Source: an uncultured Blautia sp.
GTDB lineage: Bacteria > Bacillota > Clostridia > Lachnospirales > Lachnospiraceae
Direction: 5' to 3'
Length of the DNA stretch: 64,000 bases
Assembly (NCBI GenBank): GCA_937900135.1
Contig: CALCDJ010000080.1
Location: forward strand, 1 to 64,000
Under the pieces are notes generated by a model, which made no database searches, had not been told where the DNA came from, and was given only the letters and a program-made list of their open reading frames with translations. Positions within the stretch are counted from its first letter, which is position 1. Every line of letters starts with the position of its first letter. Shown here one piece after another: positions 41,239-50,009 of the stretch. Made by a program: the position numbers and the translations under genes.

Positions 41239-42336
41239 ATGAAACTAGGTATCGTGGGTTTACCCAATGTAGGAAAAAGTACATTATTTAATTCACTGAC
41301 AAAGGCAGGCGCAGAATCTGCCAATTATCCATTCTGTACCATTGACCCTAATGTAGGAGTGGTTACTGTTCCAGATGAGCGTCTGAAGCTGTTGGGAGAC
41401 TTTTATCATTCCAAAAAAGTAACCCCGGCAGTGATCGAATTCGTAGACATTGCAGGTCTGGTGAAGGGAGCATCCAAGGGAGAGGGACTTGGCAATCAGT
41501 TCCTTGCCAACATCAGAGAGGTAGACGCCATTGTGCATGTGGTTCGCTGCTTTGAGGATTCCAATGTGGTTCATGTGGATGGAAGCATTGATCCTCTCCG
41601 TGATATTGAGACCATCAACCTGGAACTGATTTTTTCGGATCTGGAGATTCTGGAGAGAAGAATTGCCAAGGTGACCAAGACAGCCCGTATGGACAAGGAA
41701 GCTGCCAAGGAACTGGATTTCCTGGAAAAGGTGAAGAAGCACTTAGAGGATGGCAAAATGGCCATTACCATGGAACTGGAATCAGAAGATGAAGAAGGCT
41801 GGATGGGTACTTATAACCTTCTTACCTTTAAACCGGTAATTTACGCTGCCAATGTGGCAGAAGAAGATCTTTCAGATGATGGTGCATCCAATTCTTATGT
41901 ATCCCGCGTACGGGAATATGCAGAAGAACAGCATAGCGAAATTTTTGTAATCTGCGCACAGATCGAACAGGAAATTGCAGAACTGGACGATGATGAGAAG
42001 AAAATGTTCCTGGAGGATCTGGGACTTACAGAATCCGGTCTGGAGAAGCTGGTAAAAGCAAGCTACCGTCTGCTGGGGCTTATGAGCTTTTTGACTTCCG
42101 GAGAAGACGAGACAAGAGCATGGACCATCAAGATCGGTACAAAGGCGCCTCAGGCAGCAGGTAAGATTCATACAGACTTTGAACGCGGATTTATCAAGGC
42201 GGAGGTTGTTAATTATCAGGATCTTTTGGACTGCGGTTCCTATGCAGGTGCAAGAGAAAAGGGACTTGTACGTATGGAAGGAAAAGAATATGTGGTTCAG
42301 GACGGCGATGTGATTCTGTTCCGGTTTAATGTATAA
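41239..42336 (+). CDS. ychF: Redox-regulated ATPase YchF/Ola1
   Basis: 365 residues from ATG 41239 (AAAGGAG upstream; the longer frame from 41194 begins too near the promoter). Obg-family P-loop protein preferring ATP: G1 GLPNVGKST (about 8-16), DIAGLVKGASKGEGLGNQFL, a coiled-coil insertion and a C-terminal TGS domain. Associated with ribosomes and stress response. Normal length. Confidence 0.95.
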   Translation: MKLGIVGLPNVGKSTLFNSLTKAGAESANYPFCTIDPNVGVVTVPDERLKLLGDFYHSKKVTPAVIEFVDIAGLVKGASKGEGLGNQFLANIREVDAIVHVVRCFEDSNVVHVDGSIDPLRDIETINLELIFSDLEILERRIAKVTKTARMDKEAAKELDFLEKVKKHLEDGKMAITMELESEDEEGWMGTYNLLTFKPVIYAANVAEEDLSDDGASNSYVSRVREYAEEQHSEIFVICAQIEQEIAELDDDEKKMFLEDLGLTESGLEKLVKASYRLLGLMSFLTSGEDETRAWTIKIGTKAPQAAGKIHTDFERGFIKAEVVNYQDLLDCGSYAGAREKGLVRMEGKEYVVQDGDVILFRFNV

Positions 42337-42358
42337 TAAACAGTAGACAGGTGATTGT

Positions 42359-43456
42359 ATGGAAATGTCGATTCGTTTCCCAGGGCTGGGGATTGATCTT
42401 GCCTACGTGGGAAAATCCATTGGGATCTTCGGAATGGAAGTTACCATATATGGATTGCTGATTGCGGCAGGAATGCTTCTTGGTATTGCTTTTGTAACGC
42501 TGGAGGCTAAACGCCGGGATGAAAATCAGGACATGTATCTGGATATGGCGATTGTTTCTCTTCTGGCAGCGGTTCTCGGTGCAAGGCTTTATTATGTGGC
42601 CTGCTCCTGGAAACTGTACCAGGGAGATTTCTTTGAAATTTTTGATATCAGAAGTGGAGGGCTTGGATTTTATGGAGGACTTCTGGGCGGTGTAATCGCG
42701 GCAGCTGTTTTCTGTAAGCTGAAACGGCTTTCCTTCTGGCAAATGGCAGATACTGCCTGTATGGGAATTCTGATCGGGCAGATAATAGGAAGGTGGGGGG
42801 ATTTCTTTAATCGGGAATCCTTTGGCGAGTATACCGACGGTGTGCTGGCAATGCAGCTTCCCCTTTCTGCAGTTTCCACCAGTTCGGTGACTTCTCTGAT
42901 GAGAGAGAACCTGGTGACGACAGAGGGAGGCACATACATTCAGGTGCATCCTTTGTTTCTGTATGAGAGCCTGTGGTGTTTGCTGCTGTTTTTACTTCTT
43001 CTGGCAGCAGGACGGCACAAACGGTATCAGGGTGAGATTTTTATGAAATATCTGGCAGGGTATGGCCTTGGAAGATTTTTTGTAGAAGGACTTCGCACAG
43101 ATCAGCTGCTTCTTCCGGGAACCAGACTGCCTGTGGCCCAGGTGATCTCAGCAGGATTATTTGTTGTTTTTACGATTCTGATTATCGGACGGCGTACCAT
43201 GGCGAAGAAGCGGGAAGCCATCCGTAAACGCAGGAGAGAAGAATTATATGAAGCAGAAGAGAAGAAGACAGAAATCGATGCAAATGATTGGGAATTCCCT
43301 GTACACGAAGAACGAGGGACAGAAGAAGATGAGCGAGAGAGAGAAACAGTACCGCCAGATCCAGAAACTGAGGGAAACACTCAACAGCAGGATAAAGAGC
43401 AGGGAGGATCTTCAGAAGAACCTGCGCCTGAGCTGCGAACTGGATCTTCTGATTGA
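42359..43456 (+). CDS. lgt: Prolipoprotein diacylglyceryl transferase with long acidic tail
   Basis: 365 residues. Seven-helix membrane enzyme attaching diacylglycerol to lipobox cysteines. Catalytic regions present: GLGFYGGLLGG, the GRWGDFFNRESFG signature and VHPLFLYESLWC. The core ends near residue 285. The last 75 residues are a charged cytosolic tail (EEKKTEIDANDWEFP to ELRTGSSD) that is absent from standard Lgt and coincides with a second reading frame encoding a Spo0E-like protein. Follows ychF by 22 bp. Confidence 0.92.
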   Translation: MEMSIRFPGLGIDLAYVGKSIGIFGMEVTIYGLLIAAGMLLGIAFVTLEAKRRDENQDMYLDMAIVSLLAAVLGARLYYVACSWKLYQGDFFEIFDIRSGGLGFYGGLLGGVIAAAVFCKLKRLSFWQMADTACMGILIGQIIGRWGDFFNRESFGEYTDGVLAMQLPLSAVSTSSVTSLMRENLVTTEGGTYIQVHPLFLYESLWCLLLFLLLLAAGRHKRYQGEIFMKYLAGYGLGRFFVEGLRTDQLLLPGTRLPVAQVISAGLFVVFTILIIGRRTMAKKREAIRKRRREELYEAEEKKTEIDANDWEFPVHEERGTEEDERERETVPPDPETEGNTQQQDKEQGGSSEEPAPELRTGSSD

Positions 43457-43505
43457 AAAATATCAGGAAGAAAATCCCACAGGGGATGAAAATCTTCCTT
43501 ATTAA
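43329..43505 (+). CDS. Spo0E-like small protein overlapping the lgt tail
   Basis: 58 residues from ATG 43329 (upstream ATGs in frame at 43248 have no better site). REKQYRQIQKLRETLNSRI forms helix 1 and LRLSCELDLLIEKYQEE helix 2; the latter fits the Spo0E-family pattern S-x-x-L-D-x-L-I-x-x-Y. Spo0E proteins dephosphorylate Spo0A~P. In this copy the usual Gln after Ser is Cys, so activity is uncertain. The first 128 bp overlap the end of lgt in another frame. A terminator follows 25 bp after the stop. Confidence 0.65.
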   Translation: MSEREKQYRQIQKLRETLNSRIKSREDLQKNLRLSCELDLLIEKYQEENPTGDENLPY

Positions 43506-43529
43506 TATGGAGAAAAAACTGTTTTTGGG

Positions 43530-43558
43530 AAAAGTCCGGCGAAAGCCGGGCTTTTCTA
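43530..43558 (+). terminator. Terminator of the ychF-lgt operon
   Basis: AAAAGtCCGGC, GAAA tetraloop, GCCGGgCTTTT, followed by CTATTT. Confidence 0.85.
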
Positions 43559-43629
43559 TTTGCTTTAGGGAAACAAATATGGAAAGGATATCACAAAAGT
43601 GTTAAATAAAAAAAATCTTGCTTTCGCAC

Positions 43630-43658
43630 TTGTATTTTCACGTTAAATGGTTTAGAAT
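43630..43658 (+). promoter_or_regulatory. Promoter of the dcw cluster
   Basis: TTGTAT, 17 bp, TAGAAT; the transcript would start about 43665, immediately before the MraZ repeats. Confidence 0.6.
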
Positions 43659-43667
43659 AAGCACATA

Positions 43668-43707
43668 AGTGGTAGAAAGTGGAGAATAGTGGAGGCAAAT
43701 GGAGATA
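43668..43707 (+). promoter_or_regulatory. MraZ operator: four 10-bp direct repeats
   Basis: AAGTGGTAGA, AAGTGGAGAA, TAGTGGAGGC, AAATGGAGAT in exact 10-bp phase. MraZ is known to bind tandem AAAGTGG/TGGGN-type repeats in front of its own gene; spacing and position right after the transcription start fit autorepression. Confidence 0.85.
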
Positions 43708-43782
43708 CTGTGGCAGAATAACCGTTTGCACCCGTGGAATGTCTGTGGGGAGACAGATATTTCGTGAGAGTAGGTGAGTTAC

Positions 43783-44214
43783 ATGTTCATGGGAGAATAT
43801 AACCATACCATTGACGCGAAGGGGCGTCTGATTATTCCGGCTAAATTCAGGGAACTCTTAGGGGAAGAGTTCATACTGACTAAGGGGCTGGATGGTTGTC
43901 TTTCTATTTATCCGATGAATGAATGGGAAGCCTTTGAACAGAAGCTAAGAGCTTTGCCACTTACAAATAAAAACGCAAGAACCTTCTCACGTTTCTTTGT
44001 GGCTGGTGCCACAAGCTGTGAACTGGACAAGCAAGGGAGAATTCTCGTACCGCAGACGCTTCGGGAATTCGCTGGTCTGGAGAAAGAGGTTGTGCTTACC
44101 GGTAACCTGAACCGTATAGAAGTATGGAGCAAAGAAAAGTGGAGCGAGAACTGCAACTATGATGATATGGACAGCATAGCAGAGAGCATGCAGGATATGG
44201 GTATTATCATTTGA
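43783..44214 (+). CDS. mraZ: Transcriptional regulator MraZ
   Basis: 143 residues from ATG 43783 (MFMGEYNHTIDAKGR, the normal MraZ start; a GTG three codons earlier overlaps the site). Two AbrB/SpoVT-type swapped-hairpin halves, each with a DxxGR element: DAKGRLIIP and DKQGRILVP. Ring-forming DNA-binding protein controlling the dcw operon through the repeats upstream. The rsmH start follows closely. Confidence 0.95.
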   Translation: MFMGEYNHTIDAKGRLIIPAKFRELLGEEFILTKGLDGCLSIYPMNEWEAFEQKLRALPLTNKNARTFSRFFVAGATSCELDKQGRILVPQTLREFAGLEKEVVLTGNLNRIEVWSKEKWSENCNYDDMDSIAESMQDMGIII

Positions 44215-44249
44215 CGGCAGCGCCCGGAGAAGTCCAACAGGAGACGAAT

Positions 44250-45188
44250 ATGGAATTTAAACATAAATCTGTGTTGCTGGAGGAGACCATCGAGGGCTTA
44301 TGTATCAAGCCGGATGGAATCTATGTGGATGGAACTTTAGGAGGAGCGGGACATGCCCTTGAGGTGTGTAAGAAACTTTCTGCCAAGGGGAGATTTATTG
44401 GCATAGATCAAGACCAGGATGCAATAATTGCTGCGAGTGAGAGACTGGCTGCCTATAAGGACAGAGCGACCATCATTCGCAGCAATTATTGTTACATGGC
44501 AAGTGAACTTATGACCCGCGGGATTCACAAGGTAGACGGCATTGTGCTGGACCTTGGAGTTTCTTCCTATCAGCTTGACAATGAAGAACGAGGCTTTACC
44601 TATCGTGTGGACGCGCCGCTGGATATGCGGATGGACCAGAGGCAGAGCCAGACAGCCAGTGATATTGTAAATGGCTATGAAGAAAGAGAATTGTACCGGA
44701 TCATTCGTGATTACGGTGAAGATAAATTTGCGAAGAACATCGCGAAGCATATTGTGGCAGCCCGTAAGGAGCGGCCCATTGAGACAACAGGAGAACTGAC
44801 AGAGATTATTCGTCAGTCCATTCCCATGAAAATACAGGCAGCGGGAGGCCATCCGGCGAAACGCACATTCCAGGCGATTCGGATTGAGCTGAACCGGGAG
44901 TTGGATGTATTAAGGGATTCCCTGGACGGAATGATTGATTTATTAGGAGATGGCGGCAGGATTTGTATCATAACCTTCCATTCGCTGGAAGACCGGATTG
45001 TAAAGACAATATTCCGAAAAAATGAAAATCCCTGTACCTGTCCGCCGGATTTTCCGGTATGTGTTTGCGGAAACAAATCAAAAGGAAAGGTGATTACCAG
45101 GAAGCCGATTCTGCCAAGTGAGCAGGAGATGGAGGAGAATCCCCGTTCCAAAAGCGCAAAGCTCCGGATTTTTGAAAGAAATTTGTAA
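44250..45188 (+). CDS. rsmH: 16S rRNA (cytosine-1402-N4)-methyltransferase
   Basis: 312 residues from ATG 44250 (AGGAG 7 bp ahead). MraW family: VLLEETIEGL, motif I YVDGTLGGAGHA, DQDQDAI, VLDLGVSSYQLD, ITFHSLEDRIVK, and the C-terminal NPRSKSAKLRIFER. Methylates the ribosomal P-site cytosine. Standard second gene of the dcw cluster. Confidence 0.96.
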   Translation: MEFKHKSVLLEETIEGLCIKPDGIYVDGTLGGAGHALEVCKKLSAKGRFIGIDQDQDAIIAASERLAAYKDRATIIRSNYCYMASELMTRGIHKVDGIVLDLGVSSYQLDNEERGFTYRVDAPLDMRMDQRQSQTASDIVNGYEERELYRIIRDYGEDKFAKNIAKHIVAARKERPIETTGELTEIIRQSIPMKIQAAGGHPAKRTFQAIRIELNRELDVLRDSLDGMIDLLGDGGRICIITFHSLEDRIVKTIFRKNENPCTCPPDFPVCVCGNKSKGKVITRKPILPSEQEMEENPRSKSAKLRIFERNL

Positions 45189-45194
45189 CAGCTG

Positions 45195-45218
45195 CAGGCA
45201 TGAGAAAGGGCATGCCTG
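45195..45218 (+). other. Intercistronic hairpin rsmH/ftsL
   Basis: CAGGCATG, 8-base loop, CATGCCTG; the following TTTGCATGCAG can also pair with upstream CTGCAGGCATG, giving two alternative folds. No T-tract. Probably RNA processing or stability. Confidence 0.4.
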
Positions 45219-45247
45219 TTTGCATGCAGTAGTAAAAGGGGCATGAA

Positions 45248-45826
45248 ATGGCGAAAACAAACAGATCAACAACAGCCAGACGAACTGGAAACAGCGCCAG
45301 AAACAGCAGGGGAATGTATGTAGAAGGAAATACGGCCAGAAGACTTGCCGAGGTTCCGGACAGACGGAATCAGAGTTATGGTCAGAATGCCGGTCAGGTC
45401 AGAAGACGCCCACGGACAAACACGAAGACACGGGAACAGAGAGAAACCCTTGAGAGAAGACAGGTGAGCAAAGAAGCAATCCGAAACCGAGAAAAGGCAA
45501 TGGGAATGAGCCGGGGGTTTGTGGTGTTTCTGGCAGCGGTATCTGTGGCAGTCCTTTTTTTCAGCACCCATTATATTCAGCTGAAATCCGAGATTACCGC
45601 AAGGCTGCGGGAAGTGGCGGCTTTGGAATCAGAGCTTTCACAGCTAAAAGAAGACAATGATGCCTATTACAGCCAGGTAACTTCCAATGTGGACCTGACT
45701 TCCATCAAAAAGGTCGCCATTGGCCGGCTGGGAATGAAATATCCTTCTGATGACCAGACCGTTACATATGAGACTTCAAGAAGCAGCTATGTAAGACAGT
45801 ATCAGGATGTTCCAGATTCTAAGTAG
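45248..45826 (+). CDS. ftsL: FtsL-like divisome protein
   Basis: 192 residues. Long basic cytosolic N-terminus (about 1-85, rich in Arg/Asn/Gln), one membrane helix (about 88-107, GFVVFLAAVSVAVLFF) and an outside coiled coil (LKSEITARLREVAALESELSQLKED). Position between rsmH and the PBP gene, topology and coiled coil identify it as FtsL/DivIC type, although sequence conservation in this family is low. It should pair with DivIC and FtsQ to activate FtsW-PBP. Confidence 0.82.
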   Translation: MAKTNRSTTARRTGNSARNSRGMYVEGNTARRLAEVPDRRNQSYGQNAGQVRRRPRTNTKTREQRETLERRQVSKEAIRNREKAMGMSRGFVVFLAAVSVAVLFFSTHYIQLKSEITARLREVAALESELSQLKEDNDAYYSQVTSNVDLTSIKKVAIGRLGMKYPSDDQTVTYETSRSSYVRQYQDVPDSK

Positions 45827-45834
45827 GTGATGAT

Positions 45835-48063
45835 TTGAGCAATACAAAACGAAGAAATACCAGAAGAAAACCAGTAAAGAAAATTAATTATCAGATGCGT
45901 AAAAAGCTAGTAATACTCTATGGCGGAGTGGTACTAGCTTTAGTCGCTTTGACAGGCAGGATTACGTATATCAACGCAACAAGCGGAGATAAATACAAAA
46001 AACAGGTACTCAGTCAGGCCCAGCAGAGATACGAAAGCCGGGTGCTCCCTGCCAAGCGTGGAGATATTTACGATAGAAACGGCAATCTTCTTGCCACCAG
46101 CAATAAGGTTTATAATGTTATTCTGGACTGTAAAGCCGTAAATTCAGATTCTGAATATGTGGAACCCACCATTCGGGCTCTGACAGAGGTGCTGGGTCTG
46201 GATGAAAATGATATTCGGTCCCGCCTTACCGGGGAATCCACCAAAAACAGCCAGTATCAGATTTTGAAAAAAGAGTTGTCCATGGATGAAAAAAAAGCGT
46301 TTGAGGAATATACCACCATCCCAGAGGACAGCACCATGACAGCAGAGCAGGAAAAAGAGCGCACCAATGTTAAGGGCGTGTGGTTTGAAGAAGATTACCT
46401 GCGCAGCTATCCCTTTAATGAACTGGCCTGTGATACCATTGGCTTTACCTTTGCCAGAGACACCGCAGACTGGGGACTGGAAGGATATTACAACAGTACC
46501 CTCACCGGTGCGGATGGGCGGCAGTACGGATACTTTAATAATAATTCCGATGTGGAGCAGACCATTATCGATCCTTCCAATGGAAAGAGTATTGAGACTT
46601 CTCTGGATGTGGGCGCGCAGCAGATCGTAGAAAAATATGTAAATGCCTTCAACGACCTTATGGGCGGCAAGAATGTGGGCGTGATCGTGGAAGACCCTTC
46701 TACCGGAGAAATCCTTGCTATGGATGGGGGTGACCGTTACGATCTCAACGAGCCCAGAGACATGTCCAGGGTACATTCCAAGGAAGAAATCAAGGCGATG
46801 AATGATGAGGAAACCGTGGAGGCCTTAAATGGGATGTGGAACAATTACTGTGTGACAGACGCTTATGAGCCAGGTTCCACTGTAAAGCCTATTGTCGTAG
46901 CCTCTGCTCTGGAAAAAGGCAGGATTTCTGCTTCCGATACCTTTGTCTGTGACAGTGGACAGGCCTTCGGAGAGAATGGAGAACCTTTTATCAAATGTGC
47001 GGCCTATCCAGATGCTCATGGAACAGAGACTTTGGGGGAAGTCATTGCCAATTCCTGCAATGACGGTATGATGCAGATTGCGGAAAAAATGGGCAATGAT
47101 CAGTTTATTCGCTCCCAGAGCCTGTTTAATTTCGGAACAAGAACAGGAATTGACCTTCCCAATGAGGGCGCCGGTATTATTCATACCACAGATACCATGG
47201 GAGAGACGGAACTTGCCTGCTCTGCTTTTGGACAGGGGTTTACCTGTACCATGATTCAGGAGATCAATGCCATGTGTTCCGTGGTCAACGGCGGTTATTA
47301 TTATCAGCCTCATCTGGTGACGAAGATCAAGGACAGCAGCGGCGGAATCATCAAGACCATTACGCCCACTCTTTTGAAGCAGACCATTTCCTCTAACATT
47401 TCTCAGGATGTGAGAAGCTATATGGAATTGAGTGTAAAGCAGGGTACCAGCCGCCACAGTAAGGTGCAGGGATACAGTTCCGGTGGTAAGACAGGAACTG
47501 CGGAGAAGCTACCCCGTGGCAATAAGAAATATCTGGTTTCCTTCATTGGGTTTGCTCCGGTGGATGATCCGGCAGTGGTTATCTATGTGGTGGTGGACGA
47601 ACCCAATGTGGAGGATCAGGCCAACAGTACCTATGCACAGTACATTGCCCAGGCCATTCTTTCTGAATTGCTTCCATATTTAAATGTGGCGCCGGATGAA
47701 ACCACAGATGGATACGTTCCGGAAACAGAAATCTGGGAAGAGTTCCAGGGCCATGTGAAGAGCATTCCAGGCGGCGAACTGGATGCAGAAGGTAATCTGG
47801 TGGACGGTGAGGGAAACCGTATTGATTTTGCCGGAAACCGCATTGACGAGTCCGGTTATCTTCTGGATGCGGAAGGAAATTATCTGTACGACGAAAACGG
47901 AAATTATAAAATGTCTGAAAACCTGGAGGCTCCTCGGGAGGAATATCCGGAAGGGGTATCCAATACCAGCGCGCCGGAACCTTTGGAGGATCATTCCGAA
48001 CCGGTTCAGGGAAATGATATGGAAAGCGAAGGAATTACCAACGAAGAGGCAGGTCTGGAATAA
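45835..48063 (+). CDS. Class B penicillin-binding protein (FtsI/PBP2B type)
   Basis: 742 residues, TTG start 9 bp after ftsL behind AGGTGATG. Cytosolic basic tail, membrane anchor (about 26-45), N-terminal pedestal (RGDIYDRNGNLLATS) and transpeptidase with all motifs: S348 in GSTVKP, SCN in ANSCNDGM, KTG in GGKTGTAEK. It cross-links septal peptidoglycan with FtsW. No PASTA domain; instead the extracellular end (about 645-742) is acidic and carries repeats of the form DxxGN. I read it as the vegetative division enzyme and the next gene as the SpoVD-like copy; the opposite is possible. Confidence 0.9.
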   Translation: MSNTKRRNTRRKPVKKINYQMRKKLVILYGGVVLALVALTGRITYINATSGDKYKKQVLSQAQQRYESRVLPAKRGDIYDRNGNLLATSNKVYNVILDCKAVNSDSEYVEPTIRALTEVLGLDENDIRSRLTGESTKNSQYQILKKELSMDEKKAFEEYTTIPEDSTMTAEQEKERTNVKGVWFEEDYLRSYPFNELACDTIGFTFARDTADWGLEGYYNSTLTGADGRQYGYFNNNSDVEQTIIDPSNGKSIETSLDVGAQQIVEKYVNAFNDLMGGKNVGVIVEDPSTGEILAMDGGDRYDLNEPRDMSRVHSKEEIKAMNDEETVEALNGMWNNYCVTDAYEPGSTVKPIVVASALEKGRISASDTFVCDSGQAFGENGEPFIKCAAYPDAHGTETLGEVIANSCNDGMMQIAEKMGNDQFIRSQSLFNFGTRTGIDLPNEGAGIIHTTDTMGETELACSAFGQGFTCTMIQEINAMCSVVNGGYYYQPHLVTKIKDSSGGIIKTITPTLLKQTISSNISQDVRSYMELSVKQGTSRHSKVQGYSSGGKTGTAEKLPRGNKKYLVSFIGFAPVDDPAVVIYVVVDEPNVEDQANSTYAQYIAQAILSELLPYLNVAPDETTDGYVPETEIWEEFQGHVKSIPGGELDAEGNLVDGEGNRIDFAGNRIDESGYLLDAEGNYLYDENGNYKMSENLEAPREEYPEGVSNTSAPEPLEDHSEPVQGNDMESEGITNEEAGLE
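47782..47914 (+). repeat. Heptad DxxGN repeats in the PBP tail
   Basis: Successive units DAEGNLV, DGEGNRI, DFAGNRI, DESGYLL, DAEGNYLY, DENGNYKM: a 7-residue period lengthening to 8. Nucleotide copies are diverged, so the array is old or selected at protein level. Confidence 0.75.
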
Positions 48064-48095
48064 AAAGCTGCGGATTTCAGGAAAAAACAGAATAC

Positions 48096-48149
48096 CCCCG
48101 CTTACAGTTCTCATATATTGAGAAGAGCACTGTGGGCGGGGATTTTTTT
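48096..48149 (+). terminator. Terminator-like hairpin burying the SD of the second PBP gene
   Basis: Three paired blocks: CCCCGC (48096-48101) with GCGGGG (48136-48141), ACAGT (48104-48108) with ACTGT (48129-48133), TCTC with GAGA nearer the loop; then seven T's ending right at the ATG (48150). The only Shine-Dalgarno-like sequence, GGGCGGGGA, is the 3' arm of the stem. Confidence 0.7.
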
Positions 48150-49937
48150 ATGAAAAAAAATAAAACATATCATAAGAAAAAAGTCTGGGTAGTTTTTTTG
48201 TGCTGCCTCCTTATGCTGTTCGGACTGATTGGGAGGCTGGTTTATCTTATGGGATTTCGTTCCGATTACTATTATGAGAAGGCGCAGCAGCTTCATGAAA
48301 GAGAGCGGGATATCAAAGCAGCCCGGGGAAGAATCCTGGATGCAAAGGGAAAGGTGCTGGCAGATAACAAAACGGTATGTACCATTTCAGTAATACACAG
48401 CCAGATCAAAAATCCAAAGCGTGTGATCCAGGTACTTTCCAGAGAACTGGAAATGGAGGAAGAGGAAATCAGAAAAAGAGTGGAAAAGAATTCTTCCATT
48501 GAACGAATCCGTACGAATGTGGAAAAAACAGTGGGAGATACCATTCGTTCCTATGGGCTTTCGGGAGTAAAGGTGGATGAAGACTACCGGAGGTATTATC
48601 CCTATGAAACTCTGGCATCCAGGGTGCTTGGCTTTACCGGCGGGGACAATCAGGGAATCCTGGGACTGGAGGTAACATATGAGGAAATTTTAAAGGGAGA
48701 ACCGGGAAAAATCCTTACTACCACAGATGCCCGGGGCGTGGAACTGGATCAGTATGGAGAAAATCGCAGAAATCCCATTCCAGGCAACGATCTGCGTATT
48801 AGTCTGGATGCCAGCATTCAGGAATTTGCAGAGCAGGCTGCCCGAAAAGTCATGGAAGAAAAACAGGCGGAACGGGTATCTGTTTTGCTGATGAATCCCC
48901 GGAATGGAGAAATTTACGCCTGTGTCAATGTACCGGAATTTAATCTGAATCAGCCCTTTGAACTGAATACAGGTGTGGATACCAAAGGGATGGGAGAAAA
49001 GAAAAAGCAGGAACTTTTGAATCAGATGTGGAGAAATCCCTGCCTCAATGACACTTACGAACCAGGTTCCACATTTAAGATTATCACCATGGCAGCGGGA
49101 CTGGAACAGGGAGTGGTTTCTCTGAATGATCGCTTCTACTGTCCGGGATATAAGCTGGTGGATGACAGAAGAATCCATTGCGCCAAAAGAACGGGACATG
49201 GTTCTCAGACATTTGTACAGGGAGCTCAGAATTCCTGTAATCCTGTTTTTATTGAGGTGGGACTGCGGCTTGGCGTGGACAATTATTACAAATATTTTCA
49301 GAAATTCGGACTGATGAAAAAGACAGGGATTGATCTTCCGGGAGAGGCAGGAACCATTATGCATCAGAAAAAAAATATGGGGAATGTGGAACTGGCTACG
49401 GTGGCTTTTGGACAGTCTTTTCAGATTACACCCATTCAGCTTGCAGCCACGGTCAGCTCCCTGATCAATGGAGGAAACAGGATTACCCCGCATTTTGGAG
49501 TAATGGTGCAAAGTACAGGGGGAGAGCGTATAAAAAAACTTACTTATCCTGTAGAAACAGGGATTGTCTCCCAGGAAACTTCTGAAAATATCCGGAATAT
49601 CCTGGAATCGGTGGTGTCCCAGGGATCTGGAAAAAATGCAAAAATAGAGGGCTACACCATTGGCGGAAAGACTGCCACTTCCCAGACACTTCCAAGAAGC
49701 GCCAACCGGTATATTTCTTCCTTCCTGGGTTTTGCGCCGGCAGAAAATCCCAGAATCCTTGGGCTATGTATCATCTATAATCCCCAGGGAATCTATTATG
49801 GAGGAACCATTGCTGCGCCTGTAATCCGAAGCATCTTTGAAAATGTGCTTCCATATCTGGGAATTGAAAAAACAGCGCCTGTGGAGGAGAAGAAAGAAAA
49901 GGAGCAAAATATGAGGGCAATCCCCACTTTGGGTTGA
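48150..49937 (+). CDS. Second class B PBP, SpoVD-like, with KTA in place of KTG
   Basis: 595 residues from ATG 48150 (a GTG at 48132 lies within the hairpin). Membrane anchor (about 12-30, VWVVFLCCLLMLFGLIG), pedestal RGRILDAKGKVLADN, transpeptidase with S307 in GSTFKI and SCN in QNSCNPVF. The third motif is KTA (GGKTATSQ) where K-T/S-G is usual. No PASTA domain. In Clostridia the SpoVD PBP of this location makes cortex with SpoVE; its relative here may serve sporulation or share division duty. Expression looks uncoupled from the preceding PBP by the hairpin. Confidence 0.87.
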   Translation: MKKNKTYHKKKVWVVFLCCLLMLFGLIGRLVYLMGFRSDYYYEKAQQLHERERDIKAARGRILDAKGKVLADNKTVCTISVIHSQIKNPKRVIQVLSRELEMEEEEIRKRVEKNSSIERIRTNVEKTVGDTIRSYGLSGVKVDEDYRRYYPYETLASRVLGFTGGDNQGILGLEVTYEEILKGEPGKILTTTDARGVELDQYGENRRNPIPGNDLRISLDASIQEFAEQAARKVMEEKQAERVSVLLMNPRNGEIYACVNVPEFNLNQPFELNTGVDTKGMGEKKKQELLNQMWRNPCLNDTYEPGSTFKIITMAAGLEQGVVSLNDRFYCPGYKLVDDRRIHCAKRTGHGSQTFVQGAQNSCNPVFIEVGLRLGVDNYYKYFQKFGLMKKTGIDLPGEAGTIMHQKKNMGNVELATVAFGQSFQITPIQLAATVSSLINGGNRITPHFGVMVQSTGGERIKKLTYPVETGIVSQETSENIRNILESVVSQGSGKNAKIEGYTIGGKTATSQTLPRSANRYISSFLGFAPAENPRILGLCIIYNPQGIYYGGTIAAPVIRSIFENVLPYLGIEKTAPVEEKKEKEQNMRAIPTLG

Positions 49938-50009
49938 TAATTGGGTGGAAAAGCCTTATACTAGAAGATGCGAAAGCAAAAAAACGAAAGAATAATAAGA
50001 GGTGTGAGG

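Noticed and set aside
37265..43505. Mobile element carrying the adhesin-sortase pair
   Set aside because: No transposase, integrase, tRNA or terminal repeats; only local AT-richness and repeats at 41.0-41.15 kb hint at acquisition.
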